DNA of 64,000 bases from Liolophura sinensis. Lineage: Eukaryota; Mollusca; Polyplacophora; Chitonida; Chitonidae. The notes under the pieces were generated by a model. That model saw nothing but the letters and a program-made list of their open reading frames with translations. It made no database searches and was not told the DNA's origin. The position numbers and the translations under genes were made by a program. Shown one piece after another: positions 1 to 12,400 of this stretch. Position 1 is the stretch's first letter. Each line of letters starts with the position of its first letter. The DNA lies in assembly GCF_032854445.1 (NCBI RefSeq), contig NC_088304.1:2728001-2792000 (forward strand), read 5' to 3'.

Positions 1-446
1 AAGTTGGTTTTCCACAAAAAAAGACTTAGCTACTGACTCAGAACTGCTTAGTAAACATGTGAACAGACATATCATTAATACTACAATTAATGCTGAAATT
101 ATTACAGGTGAATTGTTTCCAGTAGAAGAAATTGTTGGGAACCAAAAAAATGTTTCCCACTGTTTCTCACTGTTTCCCAGTTCACAAGTACATGGAACCA
201 AGAAAGTGTTCCCCAGCAATTCTGAAATCCTCACACCAGTTTTTATTTTTATTTTAAATTTCCTGGAACGCTGAAGAAAGATTTCTTCTGCCGATAAAAC
301 ACCAAGTACATGTATATTAGGCCTGACTTCACTTCAAGCTTCAGAGTTATTTGCCAGGTAGACATGCAGACTTTCGACCCTTGGGCAGATGTGTAGACTA
401 TGATTCACAAACACAAGTTCAGTGTTAGTGATGTTTTCTCTTTCAG
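1..446. other. Intron sequence upstream of the first visible ZCCHC8 exon
   Basis: The first visible exon starts in phase (its first base completes a codon), so this stretch must be the 3' part of a ZCCHC8 intron. It is AT-rich with no recognisable coding segment; the acceptor is TTTCTCTTTCAG at 435-446. A duplicated phrase (TGTTTCCCACTG then TGTTTCTCACTGTTTCCCAG, about 151-180) is the only visible structure. Confidence 0.6.
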
Positions 447-3400
447 CTCACATAATCGTTACCACATTGAAGATGACCCTCGTTTCGCAGACTTCAAAGC
501 AGGCCAAGTGAGGTAATGTGACATATGGCTCTGGGCCAAGTTTTCAAAACAGTTGTAAATTTTTTTTTTTCATCTTTTCTTGCAAATGAACTAGAAAACT
601 TCATTTGTGGAAAAAAGTTCAGAATAAATCATGTGCTCTGTACAAGCTGGTGAATTTTACAACAAAAAATGTCAGCAAAACGATTTATGACTGAAATCAT
701 GTTATAATTCAGGTACAATATTGTGAAATTGCATGTAACTCGATTAACGAAATCATAACTAGATGTCAAATATACTAAGAAACACATACATACTGCACAC
801 GACAGTGATATCAACACATTTACATTCCATTACAGACAAATGACTCCAATCTCCTGAACTACATAAATTTAAAATTAAATGAAGTCAAAGAACGTGTGCG
901 AAAAAATATTGTCCATCTCAGTGGGGGAAAAAATGTAAAAGTACTACTTTCGGACATAATTTTCCCCAGTTTTTCTGATGGGTTCATGCAATTGTATTTA
1001 ACTTTAATACATGCCTTAATCAGGAGACCTGAGATCAAACCCAATCGAGTCATACCAAAGACTTCAAAAAAGGTACTTGTAGCTGTCTTGCTTGGCACTC
1101 AGCACTGAGAGGCTAGAGCAAGGAAACAGGACTGGTTGGTATGATGTCAGTATAATGTGTCTGGGTGGGAAGTCATGTCTGGTGTCTTCGGCATGACACT
1201 TTAGTGGTGGCAGCACTTTGGCAGCATGTGAGATATATATTTGAAGAAATAGTGAAAGATCTTCAGGTGAGGAGAATTTACAAAGGATAAAATAATGAAA
1301 CACTTTCACAACTGCGTACATTTTGTTATATTCCAACTGCAGTTGGAATATAACAGAATGTAGAAAAGTTGAGAAGGTGTTTTATTATTTTTTCCTATAT
1401 ATATATATATACACACACACATACACGCCTCTACTGACTCCTCGATTGTCATATGACTGAAAAATTGTTAAGGACGATGTAAAACACAAGGCATACATAC
1501 ATACATTTAGCAAAGATAAAATTTATTGGTATGAAAATGCCATTGTCTGTTTCCACAGTGAGGGCTTGAGACAGGCCATGGGTCTGAAACCACAACAGGT
1601 TCCACCATATATTTACAAGATGCGGTTGCTAGGTTACCCGCCAGGATGGAGGCAGGATTTGGAGGAGCACACATCAGGAATATCCATGTTTGACAAGCAT
1701 GGCAATGGTGAGCAGCCAGTTCCATATTTCAACAATTATTTATAAGTCTTCAGCAAATTTGACAGTGCACATCAATGGATTGTACTCTGTACAAGAAGGG
1801 TCATTCCGAGATTTTAAAATTGACAGTTTTGGAGTACTTTATTTATGAATGTTCAAACTGCCTAGGTGTCAACATACTGTGAATTGACCAATCACGCAGG
1901 CTGGCCATGTATCAGCCTACTGTGAATTGACCAAAACATGCAGGCTGGCCATGCATCAGCATACAGTGAATTTACCAATCACCCAGGCTGGCCATGTGTC
2001 AGCATACCGTGAATTGACCAATCACGCAGGCTGGCCATGTGTCAGCATACCGTGAATTGACCAATCACGCAGGCTGGCCATGTGTCAGCATACTGTGAAT
2101 TGACCAAAACATGCAGGCTGGCCATGTGTCAGCATACCGTGAATTGACCAATCACGCAGGCTGGCCATGTGTCAGCATACCGTGAATTGACCAGTCACGC
2201 AGGCTGGCCATGTGTCAGCATACTGTGAATTGACCAAAACATGCAGGCTGGCCATGCATCAGCATACAGTGAATTTACCAATCACGCAGGCTGGCCATGT
2301 GTCAGCATACCGTGAATTGACCAATCACGCAGGCTGGCCATGTGTCAGCATACCGTGAATTGACCAATCACGCAGGCTGGCCATGCATCAGCATACAGTG
2401 AATTGACCAATCACCCAGGCTGGCCATGTGTCAGCATACCGTGAATTGACCAATCACGCAGGCTGGCCATGTGTCAGCATACCGTGAATTGACCAATCAC
2501 GCAGGCTGGCCATGTGTCAGCATACTGTGAATTGACCAATCATGCAGGCTGGCCATGTGTCAGCATACTGTGAATTGACCATTCACGCAGGCTGGCCATG
2601 TGTCAGCATGCTGTGAATTGACCAATCACGCAGGCTGGCCATGTGTCAGCATACTGTGAATTGACCAATCACGCAGGCTGGCCATGTGTCAGCGTACTGT
2701 CAATTGACCAATCACGTAGGCTGGCCATGTGTCAGCATACTGTGAATTGACCATTCACGCAGGCTGGCCATGTGTCAGCATACTGTGAATTGACCAATCA
2801 TGCAGGCTGGCCATGTGTCAGCATACTGTGAATTGACCATTCACGCAGGCTGGCCATGTGTCAGCATGCTGTGAATTGACCAATCACGCAGGCTGGCCAT
2901 GTGTCAGCGTACTGTCAATTGACCAATCACGTAGGCTGGCCATGTGTCAGCATACTGTGAATTGACCATTCACGCAGGCTGGCCATGTATCAGCCTACTG
3001 TGAATTGACCAATCATGCAGGCTGGCCATGTGTCAGCATACTGTGAATTGACCATTCACGCAGGCTGGCCATGTGTCAGCATGCTGTGAATTGACCAATC
3101 ACGCAGGCTGGCCATGTGTCAGCATACTGTGAATTGACCAATCACGCAGGCTGGCCATGTGTCAGCGTACTGTGAATTGACCAATCACGTAGGCTGGCCA
3201 TGTGTCAGCATACTGTGAATTGACCATTCACGCAGGCTGGCCATGTATCAGCGTGCTGTGAATTGACCAATCATGCAGGCTGGCCATGTGTCACCATACT
3301 GTCAATCACACTGTCACTCTGAATTGTTTCACTGATTTTATGATTGACATTCTTGTTTTAGAGGTGAATTTGAATGGAGAGTCACTTGAGGATGGGGAGA

Positions 3401-6400
3401 TGGGACCAGAGGCCCCTCCACGTGAGTAATGGGAAGAAAAGAACAGAAGGATAAATTTAATTATTTACATAACATCATTAATTACATAACACATGTACAT
3501 AATGTATGTACATTGTGCGTGCTTTGACAGAGTACTTGTATTACATAACACATGTATATAATGTACATTGTGCGTGCTCTGACAGAGTACTTGTATTACA
3601 TAACACATGTACATAATGTATGTACATTGTGCGTGCTTTGACAGAGTACTTGTATTACATAACACATGTATATAATGTGTACATTGTGCGTGCTTTGACA
3701 GAGTGCCTGTATTACATAACACATGTACATAATGTATGTACATTGTGCATGCTTTGACAGAGTACTTGTATTACATACCACATGTACATAATGTATGTAC
3801 ATTGTGCATGCTTTGACAGAGTACTTGTATTACATAACACATGTGCATAATGTACATTGTGCATGCTTTGACAGAGTACTTGTATTACATAGCACATGTA
3901 CATAATGTATGTACATTGTGCATGCTTCGACAGAGTACTTGTATTACCTGCTCACTTTTGAAGACAAGGCTTAAGTCAACAAAAAAAAAATGAAGAAGAA
4001 AAAAATGGAAACTAAACATCCAAGCATGAATTGTTACAATTTATATATTTATTGACCAGCCCAGATGGCTCAGTTAGTAGAGCGTTCGCTTGTGGGGGCG
4101 ATAGATCCAGGGTCAGTCCTGGGGCAGGTCACACTTAAGAGTTGTAGCTTCCTCACTTGGCATTTAGCTTTAAGGGGAAGTGCAATGACTGGTTGACCCA
4201 TATCAGTATAATGGGTCGAGTGGGATGGCTTACTTGTCTTCGGTAAGGCGTCTCAGTGAAGCAGCACTAGATAAAAGAGCAGTGGAAATCCATCTTGCAA
4301 CAAGGAGGCACATTACATGCACTCTAAGGACTCCTTCATAGTCATATAACTGAAAAATTGTTAAGCATGAGATTAAACCCCAAGCACTCACTTACTCACT
4401 CACTCACTCATACATTTGTTACCTAGCTCCATTCAGATTAATTTCTATTAAACACCTATCAATCAGATAGAAAAAGAGAAAAAAAACTACTGTGCATCAC
4501 TTATATATCATATTCATTACAGACAACCAGTACTTTACTAAATCCTCATAATCAGTCTTTGCTTATAATGTAAGCCTATAGTGAGTGAATTGTATGGACT
4601 GTTTTGTGGTATGTACAGGTTAAATAGGTGAGAAGAGCTCAGGATCTGTGAATGGCATCCGTGGTGGGTACATGTAGTTGTCGTGAGCTACTTACACTAA
4701 ATCTCAGAAGTTTGAGAAGTACTGAACCGTTCTCCCTGTTTATGTTTACAGCTGCAATGGACCCATCCAAGATTATAGAGTATGAAGGCTTCACAGTGCC
4801 CTTGTCAGCAGAGAAAGTCGATGTGAGTCGTAAAATTGTGTTTAAACAATTGCATTGTCAATTCCAAAATTGGGTTGAGCAGGAGGATTGCAAGCAGCAT
4901 TCTCAGACGTTTTAGTTCGAAATTACTGTAGTATTCGAGTGCATTCCATGTCTGTCTTTGTGTCCGCCATCCATCCACATGTTTATAAACTTTTTTGGAG
5001 ATACCATTATTTGTAAAAAAAAAACAGCTCCACTTCGTAAACTTTGCCCTTGTTTTTTTCCTCAGTGAACACAAGAGAAACTGATGAAAATGAATCTCAT
5101 CACTTTGGGAGTTACACAGTTATGCCCCCTTTTTGCGATGTGTTGGTGTTTCATGTCGACACTGTATTTTGAATAATTGCTTCACTTAAGTGTTTAAAAT
5201 GGGACAGTTTTATGTATGTGGATCCTGAGTACCAAGCTGATTGCATGGTCTGTTACTGACCCTACCTGTATGCTGTACATACATTGAAATTTTAAAGCTG
5301 TTATTTTCTACATGGTAAATTATTTTCACTTTCGCAGTATTGTAGCCATATCTTGGCAAAAACAGTCTGAAACCACGAAGTAGTTCTAGAAATTCACTGT
5401 TAGTTGTTTTTGTTTTTAGTGAAAAACACCCACAGTTTATATTGCACATTTTATGTTTATAGTAGTAACATGTAAAATGTTTTTCTGAAACCAGTGATAA
5501 GCATCTTGTATGTGTCACTGAAATAGATAATATTACTGTGGATAAATTATGAACAAATATGTATACTTTTTTTTTCCCTAGGCAATTTTTAAATGTCTGA
5601 TTTGTTTTGTTTTCCAGGAGTGCCATTACTTGCAAATGCCACCAATACAGCCCCATCAACTGAAGAAGCATATAGAGGAAGTCATGGGAAGAGTACGTTT
5701 ATGCTTTTGTTGTGAAAAATATGAAACTTATATTTTTATTTTTATCATTCAATAGTTAATGCCATGTGATGAATTTTTCTTGTGCACAACAGCAGGCTAG
5801 TTTATGGTTGGATGTTTATTATGGTTGGCCGAACTAAATCAACGGCAGTGGCTCTGGACTTGCTGAAACAGTGATAGCTGGGTTTGAATTTGCTGCCTCA
5901 GTAGTCGGGGACAGATAGGCCAAACGATCCAGTTAGGATCTCGTCTTGAAATGGGACAGTCATTATGTTTGTTGATATACGTCAACTAGCAGGCCCTCCA
6001 TTCATGAATTGAAAACCTTGAAAAACCTGAAATATGAAAGTAACTTTCAGGCATGTGAAAAGCCTGGAAGATAAGAGGTTTTTTTAGCTGGGCCTGGAAA
6101 CGCCTTAAAATTTTGGCTACGGAATGCACCTGAGCTACTTTGTATGGTATGCTGACATTTGGCCAACATGCTCATATTTTTGTTTTCCAAACTGCTCTCT
6201 TTATTTGAAAGGCTAATAATTCAGGATATTAATGATATTGTTATTGGTGTAAGCTTGCAAGTGTAGAGTATTTATTCCAGACTGCATGCAAATTATGAAT
6301 TGTGGGCGTGGAAAAGCCTGGAAATGTGAAATCTTTCAAGTGTGTGAATGCTGTAGAGATCTTATCAAATGTGAGCTGTGCAGTCCGTGTAGGCAAAAAG

Positions 6401-9400
6401 CCAAGTTTCTGTTCCAAACAAACAGCTTTCACACAGTTTTGTTTCTCTACCTCTAATTTAATCCTTCACTTTGATTTGAACTCTTTGATTTCTGGTTGCA
6501 GATAAGAATGGGCTGTTAGGTCTCGAAACACTCCGGTTTCTTTATGTTTCATTGAGACAGAGCTAAACATGTAACAATTGTGCACATGACACAGAATTGA
6601 AGCAATAAATATGTCAAACTCTGAATTAATGATGAAGGAATTTTTTATTTTATATATTTTTATGATTAATACATACATGCTTGGTCTTCTATTCAGAACA
6701 AATTAAAACGGCAGTCCCTGGATCAATCAGATCAAGGTGGCAAAAGACAGAGAATGGCATCCACTAGTGAAGACATGGACTTGGATTCAGGTATTTGCCC
6801 GTCTTATATCATGTGTATTCATTATAAACCTAGTCGGCCTTTCAGGAGCCTCGCTAGTTCATGCAAGTTAAAGCGAGAAAAGTGTGGGCTCTCACAAACA
6901 CAGGTAAAAGGCCTGATTTACAGTATATCTGGCATATCTTTCCGCCATCAAGTCATGTGTTTTAGCTGTGTCAGTTTGCAAGCGGCAAAAAATATGTAGA
7001 TTACCTCACTGTCGCTAACGGTAATAACATTATGCGTTCATTGATGCTCAGTGGTCACAATCTAGTCCAGTGGTCACTGAAGACCGCTTGTCTACCACCA
7101 GTATGGCGTGCATACATGTACATCACATGTGACTCTTTGTGTAGTCCAGTGTTCACTGAAGACCACTTGTCTACCACCAGTATGGCGTGCATACGTGTAC
7201 ATCACATGTGACTCTTTGTGTAGTCCAGTGTTCACTGAAGACCACTTGTCTACCACCAGTATGGTTGCATACATGTACATCACATGTAGTTCTTTGTGTA
7301 GTCCAGTGTTCCCTGAAGACCGCTTGTCTACCACCAGTATGGTGTGCACACATATACATCACATGTGACTCTTTGTGTAGTCCAGTGTTCACTAAAGACC
7401 ACTTATCTACCACCAGTATGGTTGCATACATATACATTATATGTGACTCTTTGTGTAGTCCAGTGTTCACTGAAGACTACATGTCTACCACCAGTATGGT
7501 TGCATACATGTACATCACATGTGACTCTTTGTGTAGTTCAGTGTTCACTGAAGACCACCTGTCTACCACCAGTATGGTGTGCATACATGTACATCACATG
7601 TGAGTCTTTGTGTAGTCCAGTGTTCCCTGAAGATCACTTGTCTACCACCAGTACGGCGTGCATACATGTACATCACATGTGACCCTTTGTGTAGTCCAGT
7701 GTTCACTGAAGATCACTTGTCTACCACCAGTATGATGTGCATACATATACATCACATGGGACTCTTTGTGTAGTCCAGTGTTCACTAAAGACCACTTGTC
7801 TACCACCAGTATGGTGTGCATACATGTACATCACATGTGACTCTTTGTGTAGTCCAGTGTTCACTGAAGACACTTGTCTACCACCAGTATGGTTGCATAC
7901 ATGTACATCACATGTGACTCTTTGTGTAGTCAGTGTTCACTGAAGACCACTTGTCTACCACCAGTATGGGTGTGCATACATATACATCACATGTGACTCT
8001 TTGTGTAGTCCGGTGTTCCCTGAAGACCACTTGTCTACCACCAGCATGGTGTGCATACATGTACATCACATGTGACCCTTTGTGTAGTCCAGTGTTCACA
8101 TGAAGACCACTTGTCTACCACCAGTATGGTGTGCATACATGTACATCACATGTGACTCTTGGTGTAGTCCAGTGTTCACTAAGACCACATGTCTACCACC
8201 AGTATGGTTGCATACATGTACATCACATGTGACTCTTTGTGTAGTCCAGTGTTCACTGAAGACCACTTGTCTACCACCAGTATGGTGTGCATACATGTAC
8301 ATCACATGTGACTCTTTGTGTAGTCCAGTATTCCCTGAAGACCACTTGTCTACCACCAGTATGGTGTGCATACATGTACATCACATTTGACTCTTTGTGT
8401 AGTCCAGTGTTCACTGAAGACCACTCGTCTACCACCAGTATGGTGTGCATACATGTACATCACATGTGACTCTTTGTGTAGTTCAGTGTTCACTGAAGAC
8501 CACTTGTCTACCACCAGTATGGTGTGCATACATGTACATCACATGTGACCCTTTGTGTAGTCCAGTGTTCACTGAAGACCACTTGTTCTACCACCAGTAT
8601 GGTGTGCATACATGTACATCACATGTGACTCCTTGTGTAGTCCAGTGTTCACTGAAGACCACTTGTCTACCACCAGTATGGTGTGCATACATGTACATCA
8701 CATGTGACTCTTTGTGTAGTCCAGTTTCACTGAAGACCACTTGTCTACCACCAGTATGGTGTGCATACGTGTACATCACATGTGACTCTTTGTGTAGTCC
8801 AGTGTTCACTGAAGACCACTTGTCTACCACCAGTACGGCGTGCATACATGTACATCACTTGTGACTCTTTGTGTAGTCCAGCGTTCCCTGAAGACCACTT
8901 ATCTACCACCAGTACGGCGTGCATACATGTACATCACATGTGACCCTTGTGTAGTCCAGTGTTCACTGAAGACCACTTGTCTACCACCAGTATGGTGTGC
9001 ATACGTGTACATCACATGTGACTCTTTGTGTAGTCCAGTGTTCACTGAAGACCACTTGTCTACCACCAGTATGGTGTGCATACATGTACATCACATGTGA
9101 CTCTTTGTGTAGTCCAGTGTTCCCTGAAGACCACTTCTCTACCACCAGGTTGGTGTGCATACATGTACACCACATGTGACTCTTTGTGTAGTCCAGTGTT
9201 CACTGAAGACCACTTATCTACCACCAGTACGGCGTGCATACATGTACATCACATGTGACCCTTTGTGTAGTCCAGTGTTCACTGAAGACCACTTGTCAAC
9301 CACCAGTACGGCTTGCATACATGTACATCACATGTGACTCTTTGTGTAGTCCAGTGTTCCCTGAAGACCACTTGTCTACCACCAGTATGGTGTGCATACA

Positions 9401-12400
9401 TGTACATCACATGTGACTCTGTGTAGTCCAGTATTCCCTGAAGACCACTTATCTACCACCAGTATGGTGTGCATACAGAGTGCATCACATGTGACTCTTT
9501 GTGTAGTCCAGTGTTCCCTGAAGACCATTTATCTACCACCAGTATGGTGTGCATACATGTACATGACATGTGACTCTTTGTGTAGTCCAATGTTCACTGA
9601 AGACCACTTGTCTACCACCAGTATGGTGTGCATACATGTACATCACATGTGACTCTTTGTGTAGTCCAGTGTTCACTGAAGACCACTTGTCTACCACCAG
9701 TATGGTGTGCATACATGTACATAACATGTGACTCTTTGTGTAGTCCAGCGTTCCCTGAAGACCACTTGTCTACCACCAGTACGGTGTGTATACGTGTGTA
9801 TCACATGTGGCTCTTTGTGTAGTCCAGTGTTCACTGAAGACCACTTGTCTACCACCAGTATGGTGTGCATACGTGTACATCACATGTGGCTCTTTGTGTA
9901 GTCCAATGTTCACTGAAGACCGCTTGTCTACCACCAGTATGGTGTGCATACATGTACATCACATGTGACCCTTTGTGTAGTCCAGTGTTCACTGAAGACC
10001 ACTTGTCTACCACCAGTATGGTGTGCATACGTGTACTTCACATGTGACCCTTTGTGTAGTCCAGTGTTCCCTGAAGACCACTTGTCTACCACCAGTATGG
10101 TGTGCATACATGTACATCACATGTGACTCTTTGTGTAGTCCAGTGTTCCCTGAAGACCACTTGTCAACCACCAGTACAGCTTGCATACATGTACATCACA
10201 TGTGACTCTTTGTGTAGTCCAGTGCTCACTGAAGACCACTTTTCTACCACCAGTATGGTGTGCATACATGTACATCACATGTGGCTCTTTGTGTAGTCCA
10301 GTGTTCCCTGAAGACCACTTGTCAACCACCAGTATGGTTGCAAACATGTACATGACATGTGACCCTTTGTGTAGTCCAGTGTTCACTGAAGACCACTTGT
10401 CAACCACCAGTACGGCTTGCATACATGTACATCACATGTGACTCTTTGTGTAGTCCAGTGTTCACTGAAGACCACTTGTCTACCACCAGTATGGTGTGCA
10501 TACATGTACATCACATGTGACTCTGTGTAGTCCAGTATTCCCTGAAGACCACTTATCTACCACCAGTATGGTGTGCATACGTGTACATCACATGTGACTC
10601 TTTGTGTAGTCCAGTGTTCCCTGAAGACCATTTATCTACCACCAGTATGGTGTGCATACATGTACATCACATGTGACTCTTTGTGTAGTCCAATGTTCAC
10701 TGAAGACCACTTGTCTACCACCAGTATGGTGTGCATACATGTACATCACATGTGACTCTTTGTGTAGTCCAGTGTTCACTGAAGACCACTTGTCTACCAC
10801 CAGTATGGTGTGCATACATGTACATAACATGTGACTCTTTGTGTAGTCCAGCGTTCCCTGAAGACCACTTGTCTACCACCAGTACGGTGTGTATACGTGT
10901 GTATCACATGTGGCTCTTTGTGTAGTCCAGTGTTCACTGAAGACCACTTGTCTACCACCAGTATGGTGTGCATACGTGTACATCACATGTGGCTCTTTGT
11001 GTAGTCCAATGTTCACTGAAGACCGCTTGTCTACCACCAGTATGGTGTGCATACATGTACATCACATGTGACCCTTTGTGTAGTCCAGTGTTCACTGAAG
11101 ACCACTTGTCTACCACCAGTATGGTGTGCATACGTGTACTTCACATGTGACCCTTTGTGTAGTCCAGAGTTCCCTGAAGACCACTTGTCAACCACCAGTA
11201 CGGCTTGCATACATGTACATCACATGTGACTCATTGTGTAGTCCAGTGTTCACTGAAGACCACTTGTCTACCACCAGTATGGTGTGCATACGTGTACATC
11301 ACATGTGACTCTTTGTGTAGTCCAGTGTTCACTGAAGACCACTTGTCTACCACCAGTATGATGTGCATACATGTACATCACATGTGACTTTTTGTGTAGT
11401 CCAGTGTTCACTGAAGATCACTTGTCTACCACCAGTATGGTGTGCATACATGTACATCACATGTGACTCTTTGTGTAGTCCAGTGTTCACTGAAGACCAC
11501 TTGTCTACCACCAGTATGGTGTGCATACATGTACATCACATGTGACTCTTTGTGTAGTCCAGTGTTCCCTGAAGACCACTTATCTACCACCAGTATGGTG
11601 TGCATACATGTACATCACATGTGACTCTTTGTGTAGTCCAGTGTTCACTGAAGACCACTTCTCTACCACCAGTATGGTGTGCATACGTGTACATCACATG
11701 TGACTCTTTGTGTAGTCCAGTGTTCCCTGAAGACCACTTGTCTACCACCAGTATGATGTGCATACATGTACATCACATGTGACTTTTTGTGTAGTCCAGT
11801 GTTCACTGAAGACCACTTGTCTACCACCAGTATGGTGTGCATACATGTACATCACATGTGACTCTTTGTGTAGTCCAGTGTTCACTGAAGACCACTTGTC
11901 TACCACCAGTATGATGTGCATACATGTACATCACATGTGACTTTTTGTGTAGTCCAGTGTTCACTGAAGATCACTTGTCTACCACCAGTATGGTGTGCAT
12001 ACATGTACATCACATGTGACTCTTTGTGTAGTCCAGTGTTCACTGAAGACCACTTGTCTACCACCAGTATGGTGTGCATACATGTACATCACATGTGACT
12101 CTTTGTGTAGTCCAGTGTTCCCTGAAGACCACTTATCTACCACCAGTATGGTGTGCATACATGTACATCACATGTGACTCTTTGTGTAGTCCAGTGTTCA
12201 CTGAAGACCACTTCTCTACCACCAGTATGGTGTGCATACGTGTACATCACATGTGACTCTTTGTGTAGTCCAGTGTTCCCTGAAGACCGCTTGTCTACCA
12301 CCAGTATGATGTGCATACATGTACATCACATGTTACTCTTTGTGTAGTCCAGCGTTCCCTGAAGACCACTTGTCTACCACCAGTACGGTGTGTATACGTG

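Larger units (their letters stand above)
1015..1505 (+). repeat. tRNA-derived SINE, family C, with internal insertion
   Basis: The head reads AGGAGACCTGAGATCAAACC (a B-box-like GATCAAACC), followed by the body also found at 30668-31018 (- strand) and 56337-56660: CACTCAGCACTGAGAGG, GGAAACAGGACTGGTTGG, TGTCTGGTGTCTTCGGCATG, GTGGTGGCAGCACTTT. The tail TATGACTGAAAAATTGTTAAG appears at about 1452-1472 after roughly 180 bp of unrelated DNA, which includes a palindrome (1317-1362) and a TA/CA microsatellite. It lies in a ZCCHC8 intron. Confidence 0.75.

Noticed and set aside
4056-4130. tRNA gene candidates from A/B boxes (also 14302, 42735, 49780, 51365)
   Set aside because: Sequences continue into shared SINE bodies and the stems do not fold as mature tRNAs; they are SINE heads.
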